DNA of 64,000 nucleotides from assembly GCF_017916325.1 (NCBI RefSeq), contig NC_090170.1, forward strand, positions 1,957,501-2,021,500, written 5' to 3'. Both the position numbers and the translations under genes were made by a program. Below, piece after piece: positions 1 through 10,288 of the stretch (position 1 is the first letter of the stretch; every line of letters begins with the position of its first letter). Origin of the DNA: Leishmania martiniquensis (lineage: Eukaryota; Euglenozoa; Kinetoplastea; Trypanosomatida; Trypanosomatidae). The notes beneath the pieces are model-generated. The model worked only from the letters and a program-made list of their open reading frames with translations, made no database searches and was not told where the DNA came from.

Positions 1-719
1 ATGAGTGGTTCATGGAATACCCGCGGTACGAGGCCGCCTTGAAGGCCGCTCTGCGAACCGCCCCGACGGCGCTTTCCTGCGATGGACCTACACGCGTCCT
101 TCACGTGGGGTGTGGCAACAGCGACTTCTGCGATCATGTAGAGGAGCTGCTCTTGGACCTGGGCGCCGTCCCCTCCTCTTCTTCGCGCGCGTCTGAGGTG
201 CTGAACATCGACATCTGCCAGAACATTATCGCTCACCTGGCCCTTTCTTTCCCGTCGCGGCGGTATGCGGTGGGCAATTGCTGCGACTTGCACGTGTCAT
301 CTTCGCCATTCGTGCCCTCATCGAGGGATGGCGCCTGGTACAAAGTCGACACAGCCTTGCAACTTCGCACCGTACTGCAGAACTCCGCGAATATCGTGTT
401 CGATAAGGGAACCGCAGATGCCCTTCTCAGCGCCTTCGCAGGCGACTACAATCCCAACATGGAGGCCTACATGTGTGAGATGCTGAAGGTACTTCGTTTA
501 GGCAGCCTCTTGTTCCTCATCTCGATCAACAGTGAGGATGTCGTAAGCCCTTACGTCCTCGCCGCCGAGGATAGACTGAAGTCGTTCCGACTGGAGTACA
601 GGGATGTCATTGAACTGGCCGGACAAGATCTTCGCCACCTTCGCGTGGAGACGCTGGGGTCCCGCTACAACTGCTACGGGTTCGTGGTCGTGACGTCCGC
701 TGCGGCAGAGCAGAAATGA
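1..719 (+). CDS. METTL13-like lysine methyltransferase (5' partial)
   Basis: A seven-beta-strand S-adenosylmethionine-dependent methyltransferase. The SAM-binding motif I reads LHVGCGNSDF. Further on there is a DKGTADALL segment, the signature of the METTL13/EEF1A-lysine-methyltransferase family (usually DKGT.DA), followed by a hydrophobic strand LLFLISI. The reading frame is open from base 3, and the residues before the first internal ATG (base 12) are EWF. These match the conserved aromatic segment that precedes motif I in METTL13 homologues, so the true start lies outside the window and the protein is truncated at the left edge. Family members methylate lysines, often on elongation factor 1A; the substrate here is inferred. 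The stop is TGA at 717-719. Confidence 0.8.
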   Translation, partial: EWFMEYPRYEAALKAALRTAPTALSCDGPTRVLHVGCGNSDFCDHVEELLLDLGAVPSSSSRASEVLNIDICQNIIAHLALSFPSRRYAVGNCCDLHVSSSPFVPSSRDGAWYKVDTALQLRTVLQNSANIVFDKGTADALLSAFAGDYNPNMEAYMCEMLKVLRLGSLLFLISINSEDVVSPYVLAAEDRLKSFRLEYRDVIELAGQDLRHLRVETLGSRYNCYGFVVVTSAAAEQK

Positions 720-1110
720 TATCCGTGATGCGCTGCGTCATGACAGATATGCTGAGAGCTGAACACGTCAAGCGCAAGTGTCAACGCATCGAGGAGGGAG
801 CCTGCGTTTCCCCATCAAGGAGACATGGCACATGTAGCGAGGGCGATCAGCGCCTCGCCCACGACTGTCACCACCTCATACGTTGTGTCGTGGCCCTACC
901 TTGCTCGTATCACTGCGCCTCTCTCCCCCACCTCACCCCGCCATACCTTCCCCCTCTCTTTCCTTTGTTTGATCTGCTTCTTCCTCCTCCCCCTCCTCCT
1001 CAGCCTCAGCCTGTACATCGGCGAAGATCCGCCACGCAGACCTCTGAACCAAACACGCGTGCAGCTTCCTCCTTCTCGCTCCTTGTTCCCCTTTGCTCTT
1101 CATCGCCATC
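720..1110 (+). other. intergenic region: methyltransferase 3' UTR and transporter 5' UTR
   Basis: No gene seen. The second half is strongly pyrimidine-rich and ends at a candidate trans-splice acceptor near 1003. Confidence 0.7.
919..1003 (+). promoter_or_regulatory. spliced-leader acceptor for the BT1-family gene
   Basis: A long C/T tract, interrupted only briefly, ends in the AG at 1002-1003. The transporter ATG at 1111 lies 108 bases downstream. Further AGs follow immediately, so the exact site may vary. Confidence 0.6.
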
Positions 1111-2988
1111 ATGCCAGGCTGCTGCCGTGCATCGTCTGCACCGGATTCGCTGCCGGTGGAGGCGGCTGAGTACGTTCATCCCGTATCCGCTCGGCTGCTG
1201 CGCGCCGCTCCGTTTCTGGGCTGCATCCCGGTCTTCAACATCACTATAAAGTCATTCCACCCTAAGTTTGTTTTTGCCATTTGTATGCAGCGTTTATTCG
1301 AGAAGGGCCTCGCCAATGGATTGATGCGACTGTCCATTCAGCCGATGCTCACGGGACGATACGGACTCTCCGGCACCATGTACCAGCGCCTCTCCACTCT
1401 CTACACCCTCGGCTGGGCTATCAACGCCTTTATTACCGTGATGGCGGACACGTTTGCGCTATTCGGCTACACGAAGCGATGGTACTGCGTGCTGTCGGCG
1501 GTGGGCGGCGGTGTGTTCGCGCTGCTTTATGGGCTGCTGCCGGCAAGGGAGCCGAGCGCAAAGTCTGCTGCGGCCTTCATGTTCCTGACGGCGCTCTTCA
1601 TGAGCAATATCGACGTCTTCGCTGTAGCGCTGTACAGCGAGCAGATCCGTCGGCGTCCAGCTGCTGGGCCAGCCCTCGTGAGCTGGATGTGGGGCACGGC
1701 CCTGGTCGGTATCATGATCTCCAGCGTCATTCAAGGTCCTCTCTCCGACAACCAGCTAACTCACATTGGCGTCTACATAACGGCCGCCATTTTGCTGCTG
1801 TCGGGGCTCCTTTTTGCCTTCAACCTGCTCGAGGAGCGGCGGAACCGGGTGGCGCGCCTGGAGGACGCCAAGATCGAATTCGTCCTCAACGCGAGGTGCA
1901 AGAGCAGTGACAGCACAACATGCTTGCCGCAGAAGCTGGATGCGCCGATGTGCATCGATGATGATGTGGGCGAGGAGGAGGAGGACGAGGAGGAGGCGAA
2001 GATGGATGCGCATGACTTTGTGCGTCCGCGCGTGGACACATACCTTTGTGGCGCTGTGGAGATGAACCGAGACGTCATCCAGCGAAACTGGCGGATGGCG
2101 TTTTTCTGCCTGATTCTTACGCTGGGCGTCATCGCGAACGCGCTTGTGAACATCCTTGGAACACGGTGGGACATTCTGTATGCGTGCTTCGCCGTCATTG
2201 CGGTCGTTTGCGTCAGCTCCTTCTTCACGCTGCCGCTGGCGATTGCGAAAGCGGTGGTGTTCATGTACTTCAACGCCATCCTGTACCTGAACCTCCCCGG
2301 TGTACTGAACACTTTCTACGTCGCGCAGCCGTCATGCCTGCCCGATGGACCGCATTTCTCATACACGTTCTACAACGCCATGAACGGCATTGTCGGCAAC
2401 ATCGCAAGCATCGGTGGCACCGTGATTTTCACGCACCTGTTCCCTAACCACAGCTACCGATTTGTCATGAGCCTTTCTGCGATTCTGCTGCCGGTAGCCT
2501 CTCTGTTTGACCTGATCATTTTGAAGCGCTGGAACCTGGCCATCGGTATTCCCGACCACGCCATGTACATTTTCGGCGACGCCATCATTTACGAAGCGTG
2601 CGACATGCTCCTGAACATGCCCACAATGATGCTCATGTGCCGCATCGCACCGCGCGGATCTGAGTCGATGGTGTTTGCGCTGCTCGCAAGCATTTACCAC
2701 CTTGGCACGTCGACCTCATCGGCGATCGGCTACCTGCTCATGGATACAATTTGGCCGATTGTCACGCAGGGCACGTGCGACTACAGCAACGCGCCGTGGC
2801 TGGTAATCGCTGGTCACATTGTCGCACCAATTTTTATCCTTCCGCTGGCCTACCTCCTCCTCCCAGCTGCGCGCATCAGTGACCACATTGACCACACGGG
2901 CCGCAAAGTCATGGAGGTGGACCTGTCGGAGCGGAGCTGTGAGACGGCAGAGGAACCGGTTGCCACAACCACGAAGCGAGACGGTTGA
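1111..2988 (+). CDS. BT1-family folate/biopterin-type transporter
   Basis: A 625-residue multi-spanning membrane protein of the folate-biopterin transporter (BT1/FBT) family, part of the major facilitator superfamily. Diagnostic stretches include GWAINAFITVMADTFALFGY followed by the KRWY segment, and the GPALVSWMW...VIQGPLSD region; both have close counterparts in trypanosomatid BT1 proteins. About 12 hydrophobic segments are visible. A highly acidic, Glu/Asp-rich loop (residues about 283-300, bases 1957-2010) separates the two halves. Leishmania cannot make pterins or folate and depends on BT1/FBT carriers, but substrate cannot be read from sequence and family members also include S-adenosylmethionine carriers. 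The ATG at 1111 is chosen; a longer frame starting with TTG is not credible here. It is likely a plasma-membrane protein. Confidence 0.85.
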   Translation: MPGCCRASSAPDSLPVEAAEYVHPVSARLLRAAPFLGCIPVFNITIKSFHPKFVFAICMQRLFEKGLANGLMRLSIQPMLTGRYGLSGTMYQRLSTLYTLGWAINAFITVMADTFALFGYTKRWYCVLSAVGGGVFALLYGLLPAREPSAKSAAAFMFLTALFMSNIDVFAVALYSEQIRRRPAAGPALVSWMWGTALVGIMISSVIQGPLSDNQLTHIGVYITAAILLLSGLLFAFNLLEERRNRVARLEDAKIEFVLNARCKSSDSTTCLPQKLDAPMCIDDDVGEEEEDEEEAKMDAHDFVRPRVDTYLCGAVEMNRDVIQRNWRMAFFCLILTLGVIANALVNILGTRWDILYACFAVIAVVCVSSFFTLPLAIAKAVVFMYFNAILYLNLPGVLNTFYVAQPSCLPDGPHFSYTFYNAMNGIVGNIASIGGTVIFTHLFPNHSYRFVMSLSAILLPVASLFDLIILKRWNLAIGIPDHAMYIFGDAIIYEACDMLLNMPTMMLMCRIAPRGSESMVFALLASIYHLGTSTSSAIGYLLMDTIWPIVTQGTCDYSNAPWLVIAGHIVAPIFILPLAYLLLPAARISDHIDHTGRKVMEVDLSERSCETAEEPVATTTKRDG

Positions 2989-5900
2989 TGAGTCGCTGTG
3001 CTGAATTTTGCTCCTAGTCACCCGAAGGTGAAGGAAGGAACGCGAAAAGGGAGTGACCCGCTGCGCTTTGACCTGCGCTGTTCTCAGTGGCTCCGTGCCG
3101 GTAAGTGGCTGAGATGGCAAGAGCATTTCCTCCCTGCCGCCTCACCCGGTGAGGCGAACGTAGGGGCTCCATCATCTCTGTCAGCTTGTTCCCCCCCTCG
3201 CACCGTGAGGGTCGCGAAGCTGCGTGGTACCGCATTTTGGAAGCGCAGGCGCGGTATTCTTGCTTTCCCTTCTTTGTGTGGCACCTCTTCTCTCTGTCTA
3301 CCTCCTTCCCCTTCTGGCTCGCCACTCTCTCCCTCCACCATACCCGTCGCTCCTTCGGCGATGGATCGCTTAACGCTATTTTTTTTCTTTTTTATGTAAT
3401 CCGTCTCCTTTGATCCTGTCTTTTGTTCCTCTTTTTCTACCCTAACCCCTCCTCCTCCTCCTTTCGTCCCCTGTGTCGCCCCTCCCCCCCACGCCCGCTC
3501 CCCGTAACATGTGAAGGCAAAAGCGTCGCCCACACGGAGAAGAACGAGCATGAGAAGCATTAGAATGAAGATAACGTTGCTGCTCCCCCACCCCCACCCC
3601 CCTTCTGCACTGAGGATGGACGCACTGCACTGTCTGGGTGACACGTACACCCATATATACGAACTTCAGTCTCCGCACGTGCTCTTCGCGTGTGGCCGGT
3701 GCCCCTTTTTGCTCGGCGCGTGTGCTTGGCAAGATGGGCGAGGGGGAGAGGGGGGATGCCCCTTTCCCTTCCTAACATTGCGCAAACGATGGAAGACGAG
3801 GACGAGCAAGGAGAACTAAAAAGGGAAAATGGAAACCGACCTGCGCTCTTGTGTATTTTATTTTTCATTTCGGTTTATTTTTAATGCGCTTCTCTACGTC
3901 AGGACGGGAGTTTACTCTTTTTTCCCGCTCCGCTTCTCGCAAACAGCTGTGGACCAGCGTGCTCGTCCCTTTTCGTTTATTCGTTCTCTTTCCACGGTGG
4001 ATGGTCCTCCTCGGGGAATCCCATCGCCATCCTTTGCGGCACTCCCAGCAGACACCTATGCGCCGGAAACTTGTTTGCGGCAGGTGGGGTGCTAGACATG
4101 TAAAGGTCCATCTGAGAGGAAAACGACTTGCGCAGCCTTCGGTAACGATTCAGCTGCCTCCCCCCCGAAACTGCAGGGAGAAGCGCAGGGCTGCATCAAT
4201 GTCATCTGTGGACAGCGTCAATTCCACTCGTGCGCTCATATACACACACACACGTACACAGAGAGATAGATCTGCACCCAAGTCAGTGTCGTGCGTAACA
4301 AACGCTTGATGGCTCTCTGGGGAAGCTCAACGAGCCTTCACATTCTCCGTAAGCCGCAACGCACGGCATTCGCATATATGTCTTGCCGCATTCTGTCGAT
4401 ATACACCTGTAACTAACCGTCTATGGAGGGCTGTACACCGAGCGGCACCGGTCTGGGGTGCGGCCACACTTTGTCTCGTGCGGGCTTATTGGCGCCTCAA
4501 GACATTTGCTTCTGATCCTCTATTTCGCTGCCCCCCGCCCCCGCCGCCCCTCTCTCTCGCTCTCCTTTCTCGGCTGCTGCTTCAGTTCACCTGGAGAGGG
4601 GTTCTCGCAAACGCGGAAGCCTATTGCATTTTGCAGGGCGAGTGCGAAGCGAGTGGAATCAGCCGCAGTGCCTGCTGGGTGCAAAGCTTAGCCTCGGCCC
4701 TCTATGGCTCCGTATTTTTGTAGCCCATCTTCACTGCAGCCCCTTCCGAAGAGTGGCGGGCCTCTCATTAACCGATCCGTGAGTTGACTTCCGCAGACGG
4801 TAAAACGGGTCGTTGGGCCGCTTAAAGCTCAGGAAATGGCTAGCAGACGCCCACAGGGAACACCTCTCTCGAGAGTGAGGTGAAATTTCGTGGCTCTTCT
4901 CTGTTGTCCTGCGGCCTGGCTACTCTTCCTCCCCTTCTGCCGCAAAGACATACACGCAGAGAGACACCGGACTCTCTCGTCTCTCTGTTTTCAGTTTCCG
5001 CTGAGGAATGCGTGAAGGGAACCGCTTTCGCTTCCTCCCCGTCATATCCTATTCCGCAGCTCTTCCCAAGTCTCTACGCCTTTGCTTCAGGGCGCGTGTG
5101 CGCGAAAGTGGGGAAATGTTTGGCTGTTGACTGCTCGGCAATGCGAAGGGTGCGCATCTTTCATCCCAGCGTCTCGGACAACCAATGCGAAAGCGCAGGC
5201 ACGTGGACGGCCTCTTACCCATACGCGTCCTCGATGTGCCGCATATGCTGAAAGTCGTGCGCGTGTGACCCGCAGGTGGAAAATATCGTCTGCTCTACCC
5301 GTTGAGGGGTCTTCGTCGTTGCGACGGTGACGCCGCCTTCTTCACTTGCCCTCCCCCTTCAGTCGGCACGCACGTATCGGGTCCGACGGAGGACAGAGGG
5401 GCGCACTATAGCAGGGGTCGAATCGCAGCCTTCCTCCTCCCGGCTTCATCCTCCTTTGCGATTGGCCCTCTCGGGGACTCGGATGGTGGGGCGAAAGAGC
5501 GGCCAGTAAATTGGGCGACGGTGTCGCTTGCCTTCGGAAAGTGAAAGCGGCAGAGAAAAAAGAGGCCGACGCACGTTTCCCGCAGTACTCCTCCTCCGGC
5601 GCCTTCCCACGCCCCCTCCTCTACTCCATCTCTTCCCCTCTTCCCTCTTCCTTTCTCTCTCTCGCTCTCGACCTATTCGTCATTTTTTTGGTGGGTGGCG
5701 AATCGTCTTCTGCGATGCTTCATGAAAATGCGGAGCAGCGGACGCCTTTCGCGTTTTGCGGTCGTCGCCATCTCTTCAAACAGGAGAAGGCACCTCTCCG
5801 GCTGCACTCATCAACACAACAGCAAACGGAAGCGCTCGTCGAACGTGAAGAGCGCTTCGCTTCGTGGCGCTACCGCTATTGCAGACGCCCGGAGGCAATG

Positions 5901-6196
5901 CGGGGCTCGATTGGCGGTAAGTCGCACTTCGTACAGACTCTTCTCACGCTGCGGCGGACGCTCTCTGCGTTGTTGTCGTCCTCCGCTCGAAGGTCGCACC
6001 TCCGCAGCCGCTTCATCCTTGTAGGCTCGCTTTTTCTTCTGGGCTTTGCGGTGCGCGCTTCGCGCAACCTTTGAAGGCCACTTCGGTGCGCTGTTAGCCG
6101 CGCGACAAGAAGAGCCGAGCACACGCCTTTGGTGTTGTTGCGAGGGGCCTTTGCGGTGCTTGTGCTTCCTCCCCCTTCACTTGTCTTCCGCCTTCG
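2989..6196 (+). other. 3.2-kb intergenic region
   Basis: It probably holds a long transporter 3' UTR and the 5' UTR of the next gene. Dense pyrimidine tracts occur at 3260-3350, 3405-3500, 4925-5000 and, strongest, 5585-5690. No AG occurs between 5585 and 5731, so the tract at 5585-5690 would splice at about 5732 or later. An AG at 6075-6076 is another candidate; no ATG lies between it and the gene start at 6197. A 120-codon frame at 5715-6074 begins before the first usable AG and is not called. Confidence 0.6.
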
Positions 6197-7117
6197 ATGA
6201 GCTCGAAGTATGACGTGATTAAGGTAAAGGTACATCTGACGGATGTGCACTACTATGTACTCTCACGATATTTTGTTTCCAAAATGCTCATGTTCTGCCG
6301 CGTTCCGGAGGAGACCGCCGTGCGCATTAGTCTAGACGTCAAGAAGCACTTTGTGAGCACCGACCGTACCACCATCACGCAGAGAGAGCTGGAGGATTAC
6401 ATACGATGCTCGATGATTGCTGCAGGCTTCGCGCGAGAGCATGCACAGCTTTTTTCTGTAGTAACCAAGTTTCACGCGGAGCGAATTCCGCTGATCCTCT
6501 TCATTGCCGGACACCGACGGTGCGGCAAGACGACGCTGGCACACTTCCTCGCCACACGACTCAACTGCAGTACTGTCATCAACGCTGAGGTGCTGCGCGA
6601 CGTAAGTGCCTCGGTCGATAACTGCTTGCCCTCCTTGGCACTCTCTGGCGCAGACTCGTCCTGCTCGGCGTCTGCCATGCGGCGCGGAGTAGAAGTCTCT
6701 TCGGCCGTTTCAGCAGAGGTCGACAAGACCATTCAAGAAGGTCGATCTATCATTATAGAGGGGGAGGCCCTCTCTTTCACTTGCGTCCGCCGCTTTCTCG
6801 AGCCTGACTTTCAGCTGTCCACAGGATCGGTGGTCTTGGGCCTCGTGATGAAGATGCGTAGCGACGCAGCAGAGAGGGACGCGAGCCAAGCATACGTGAG
6901 GTCACTTCCGCACTTGCAGCTTGTTTTCTCGACGACGTGTGTGTCCCTGTTTGCTGCCGGCGACGGCGATCTTGCGAAAGGCGTCGGTGGCATCCCTACG
7001 GTGTTTTTAGCGCGCTGCACCACCGTTGCCGCGAACGTTCGCCTGTCCCTGTTCCTGCACGACATTGTAGTCAAGCGCATTGTCGCCGAGCTGGAGCGCC
7101 GCGGGAGAATGCCCTAG
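6197..7117 (+). CDS. 2-phosphoglycerate-kinase-like P-loop protein
   Basis: A 306-residue protein. Residues about 8-72 resemble an ATP-cone-like module, of the kind found before the kinase domain in archaeal 2-phosphoglycerate kinases and in plant LPA1-type proteins. A Walker A motif follows at about 105-112 (GHRRCGKT). The segment EGRSIIIEGEAL corresponds to the second conserved strand of the 2PGK family. The likely reaction is ATP-dependent phosphorylation of a small metabolite, 2-phosphoglycerate to 2,3-bisphosphoglycerate in archaea; plant LPA1 is needed for phytate accumulation, so an inositol-phosphate role is an alternative. Substrate is not determinable from sequence. The ATG at 6197 gives the full N-terminal domain. 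Confidence 0.65.
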   Translation: MSSKYDVIKVKVHLTDVHYYVLSRYFVSKMLMFCRVPEETAVRISLDVKKHFVSTDRTTITQRELEDYIRCSMIAAGFAREHAQLFSVVTKFHAERIPLILFIAGHRRCGKTTLAHFLATRLNCSTVINAEVLRDVSASVDNCLPSLALSGADSSCSASAMRRGVEVSSAVSAEVDKTIQEGRSIIIEGEALSFTCVRRFLEPDFQLSTGSVVLGLVMKMRSDAAERDASQAYVRSLPHLQLVFSTTCVSLFAAGDGDLAKGVGGIPTVFLARCTTVAANVRLSLFLHDIVVKRIVAELERRGRMP

Positions 7118-9043
7118 CGTGTTTGTCTCCCCTTTCTTACTTTACCGCAACCTGTGGCCGCGCTGCACGTGCATGTGGCATGCCTTTCCTTTTCTGCATC
7201 TGATTTGTGGTGATCGTAGGGATGCCTCATCTTGCTTGCTTTTTGCCGCCTGTCCTCCATGGTAGGCAGCGTCGCTCACACTCCTTTGGGCTGCACACGG
7301 CACACATAGTCGGGGGCCGAAGCCCACGCCCATGGGCCAAAGCGGCGTGCCGGCATACAGTGACTCGCTCACTCTCCTCCCTCTCCTTGTTTGCCGCCAT
7401 CTCGCTGACAGCGCCTTTTGGTGCTGCCGTATCGGGGATGTTTCTTGGCGAAACGGTTCTTGGGGAGAGCAGAAAGCGCCGGTGCTCCCCTCCCCCTCCC
7501 CCGCCTCCCCATCTCACTGCTTCGCACATGTCTGCGCGAACAGTGCGCATCGCTCCCTTTCCCTCTTCCCTTTCGTTTTCTCTATCGGCTCCCTGACTTT
7601 CGGGAACGCGCATGTCTTCTCTCCTTCACTTCTTTCTTCCTCTGTAGCGTCGCCGCCGAAAATGGCCACGCCGCTGCTGTTGTCTGCTGCGCCTGCCATT
7701 TCGCCGAATGGAGAAGGGGGGTCAGGATGGCCGACTGCAGCCGCCCTCTGAGCAGGGAGTGGGTCTCAGAAGCAAATCTGACTCTCTTCCGCTTCGGTCT
7801 GTTTGTGTCGTCATCTGCGCCAAGTCAAAGCGTCACCAACCACATATCGGCTGAACCTTTCCTTGCGTTGTTGGCGCAGACTTGTTCCCTTCTTTCTTTC
7901 CGATGAGCCTCCTTGCGACGTTGGCAGCAGCTGCTGCCGCCGCACGCACCCCTGCACCAACGCAGGGGTATCGAAGAAAGACGGATGCGGGCGTCACTGC
8001 GCGTCTCTTCTTCTGGCCCTCTGTTTCCTTTTCCCGAAGCCGGTAAGTGAGCCCACAGCCATGTTGCAGACAGAGGACGCGGAGAAAGGGAACGCGTTCG
8101 TTTTTCGTTGTGGAGCGGGAGGGAAAGGGGTGGGGAGGGACGGTGCTTACACAAGATGGGAAAGAGAGAGAGAGCTGATTTCTCAGCTGTCCCTGTTGGG
8201 GCCAAGCACACACACATCACATCATATCGCACGTATATGTGAACTCCTCAGCGGCCTCTGTCCGTCTTGTGCCTTCAGCCGCAAAGTTTGATTCACCTTT
8301 TTTTTCAATTGGCTTGTCCCCCTTATCTACTTATTTCTTACCTCTCATCGCAGAAGTGCTTCGGCGACCTGCAGAAATCTCTGCCATCTCTCCCAGGAAG
8401 GCCATGCCCCGTGCCCCCCCCGGCAGCGTCCTATGAGTGCATACACAAGGGGCCGTCGTCGCCCTCCTTCCTTGCGCTTACGCTGCGTAAGGTGTTCACT
8501 GACTCCAGTATCCTCTGCCTCAGCTCAACGCAGCTTCGGCCGAACAACCTCGATCATGATTGCCACTAATCGTAACAGGATGCAGAGAGGGAAGGGGGGA
8601 AAGGGCGAAACCTGCACGATCAAGGTCGTGGAAACGAGAACGTTCTATTTTGTCGTGGCAGAGGTCATGAGTCCACTTCCCGCTCCTCCCCCCTTAACCC
8701 CCAGCCCTTGCCTGTCGGCATCCTACGCGATCGCGCCATCACCCGGGAGATGTGAGGGCGTGGCCTGGAGCTCTCCCACTCAGCGCTCCTATTTCGTTGG
8801 CTTGCTCTCTCTCCCTCCCTTTCAGTCGTCACGCGTACCAGGACGGGACGAAGTGCCACAGAAAAGAAAACATATACATACAGGACCCATATACGGAACC
8901 GTAGCGCTCACATCTGAGAGCCTCGAGCCACCTCCATCTTTGTTACCTCCGCTCTTGGGGTTCCCTTTTCCGCCCCTGTGACTTTCCCCAATGACCTCGG
9001 TACGTCGTGAATCAGGCGACAACAAATCCGTTCTTGATCACGG
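7118..9043 (+). other. 1.9-kb intergenic region
   Basis: No gene seen. There are C/T-rich stretches at about 7370-7640 and 8640-8850, a short GA repeat at 8162-8174 and a final pyrimidine tract ending near 9015. Confidence 0.6.
8929..9015 (+). promoter_or_regulatory. spliced-leader acceptor for the orphan GTPase gene
   Basis: A pyrimidine-rich tract from 8929 to about 8990 is followed by the AG at 9014-9015. The ATG at 9044 is the first ATG after it, whereas an ATG at 8991 lies before the AG and would be removed. Confidence 0.55.
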
Positions 9044-10288
9044 ATGATGCCCATTTGGTCTCGCAGCACCATCACACCCACGGCTGTCGAGCTCCGCTCT
9101 GAGGATGAGGATGTGAGTAGCAGCAGTAATGAGAGCGATCACAGCAGCTCGGGTACGAGCAGCAGCCGCTCCATACCCTGCCGAGCTATTGCTCAGGAGC
9201 AAACCTCGGCATCCCTGCGATTCGCACAGCCATGGCGAATACCGGAGGAGGGACCTTCTTCAGCCCCAGCCACGTCGCTTCACAGTAATCGCTTCACTGC
9301 TGGAGCCGTGCGGTACGCCATCACGGCACCCGTTATCCGCCCGCTACTTATGGGCGCATCCTCGCCCGCTGTTTCTGTTCATTCAGCACGTGAGCGTTGG
9401 CAAAGCGCACAGGAGCACCGTGTGCGTAGTGGGCGTGACTCTCTCAGGAGCGCGCCGCGCTCTCTCTCTGCGCGCAGCAGCAGAAGCGGCTCATTTGCCT
9501 TTCCTCAACCGGTCCTGGATCAGTCCAACACGATGAACCTCCTTGTTCTCGGCGCGCCTCAGGTGGGTAAATCGCTTTTTATAAACCAGTATCGGGCTGC
9601 TATCACGAACACGACGCGGTGGCCGGCAGCCCCAGTCGGCATCGCCGGCTTCTACGGCACGACCACTGTCGAGCCGTTTCCGAATCACGCGCGGCTCCCG
9701 ACGTGGCTTTGCATCGACACACCGGGTTGCCTCTACACCGAGAAGAACGAAGTCCTCTTGGAAAAGCTAACCGAAGGAATACCCTGGAAGACGAAGCTGC
9801 GGGGCCCCAACGCGCTGACGCTCAGCCAAGTCAAAAGCCTCTTCCCTATCACAGCCAACAAGGCGCATCAGTGCATCATCGTTGTACCTGCCACAGACCT
9901 GATCAAGGGCGAGGGATGGGCGAATTGGCTGCTCCGGCGCCAGCGATACCGCCCTTCCGACGGCGCCGCTGACACCGTCTTGTACCTCAAGAACCTCACC
10001 TCATCACTACGTGCACTCATGAATGACGTATCACCGTTTGTAGTGGTGACCAAGATGGATAGATTTGGCGGAGCGGGCAGCAGAGCTGCGTGTGCCGCTC
10101 TCATCTCCATTCTCGGCCAGTGCGTGCCCGTGAATCGCGTCTACTTCACCGCAGCAGTGGAGGGTCGAGCGCCTCAGGGTCCAGGGCGTACGATGGTGTT
10201 GGAGAGCAGCACCAAACAAAATCTTGTGCGGCTTCACGAGGATATTTGTCTTACTGTACAGTGGCGCAACCAAATGGACGCCGCGTAG
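9044..10288 (+). CDS. orphan P-loop GTPase with Ser/Arg-rich N-terminal region
   Basis: A 414-residue protein with a low-complexity Ser/Arg/acidic N-terminal third (residues about 15-155), followed by a GTPase-like domain. Visible motifs are G1 GAPQVGKS (170-177), G3 DTPG (225-228) and G4 TKMD (336-339, in place of NKxD). The strand before G4 is hydrophobic (FVVV), as expected. I cannot assign it to a named GTPase family; the G domain is close in layout to small single-domain P-loop GTPases used in vesicle, immune or organelle functions. No transmembrane segment is seen. GTP binding is likely, while the role is unknown. The disordered N-terminus offers many potential phosphorylation sites. 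ATG 9044 is followed immediately by a second ATG. Confidence 0.7.
   Translation: MMPIWSRSTITPTAVELRSEDEDVSSSSNESDHSSSGTSSSRSIPCRAIAQEQTSASLRFAQPWRIPEEGPSSAPATSLHSNRFTAGAVRYAITAPVIRPLLMGASSPAVSVHSARERWQSAQEHRVRSGRDSLRSAPRSLSARSSRSGSFAFPQPVLDQSNTMNLLVLGAPQVGKSLFINQYRAAITNTTRWPAAPVGIAGFYGTTTVEPFPNHARLPTWLCIDTPGCLYTEKNEVLLEKLTEGIPWKTKLRGPNALTLSQVKSLFPITANKAHQCIIVVPATDLIKGEGWANWLLRRQRYRPSDGAADTVLYLKNLTSSLRALMNDVSPFVVVTKMDRFGGAGSRAACAALISILGQCVPVNRVYFTAAVEGRAPQGPGRTMVLESSTKQNLVRLHEDICLTVQWRNQMDAA

Noticed and set aside
5715..6074. 120-codon frame with a C-terminal hydrophobic stretch
   Set aside because: The first AG after the strong pyrimidine tract (5585-5690) falls inside the frame, so the ATG would be lost by splicing; no family recognised.
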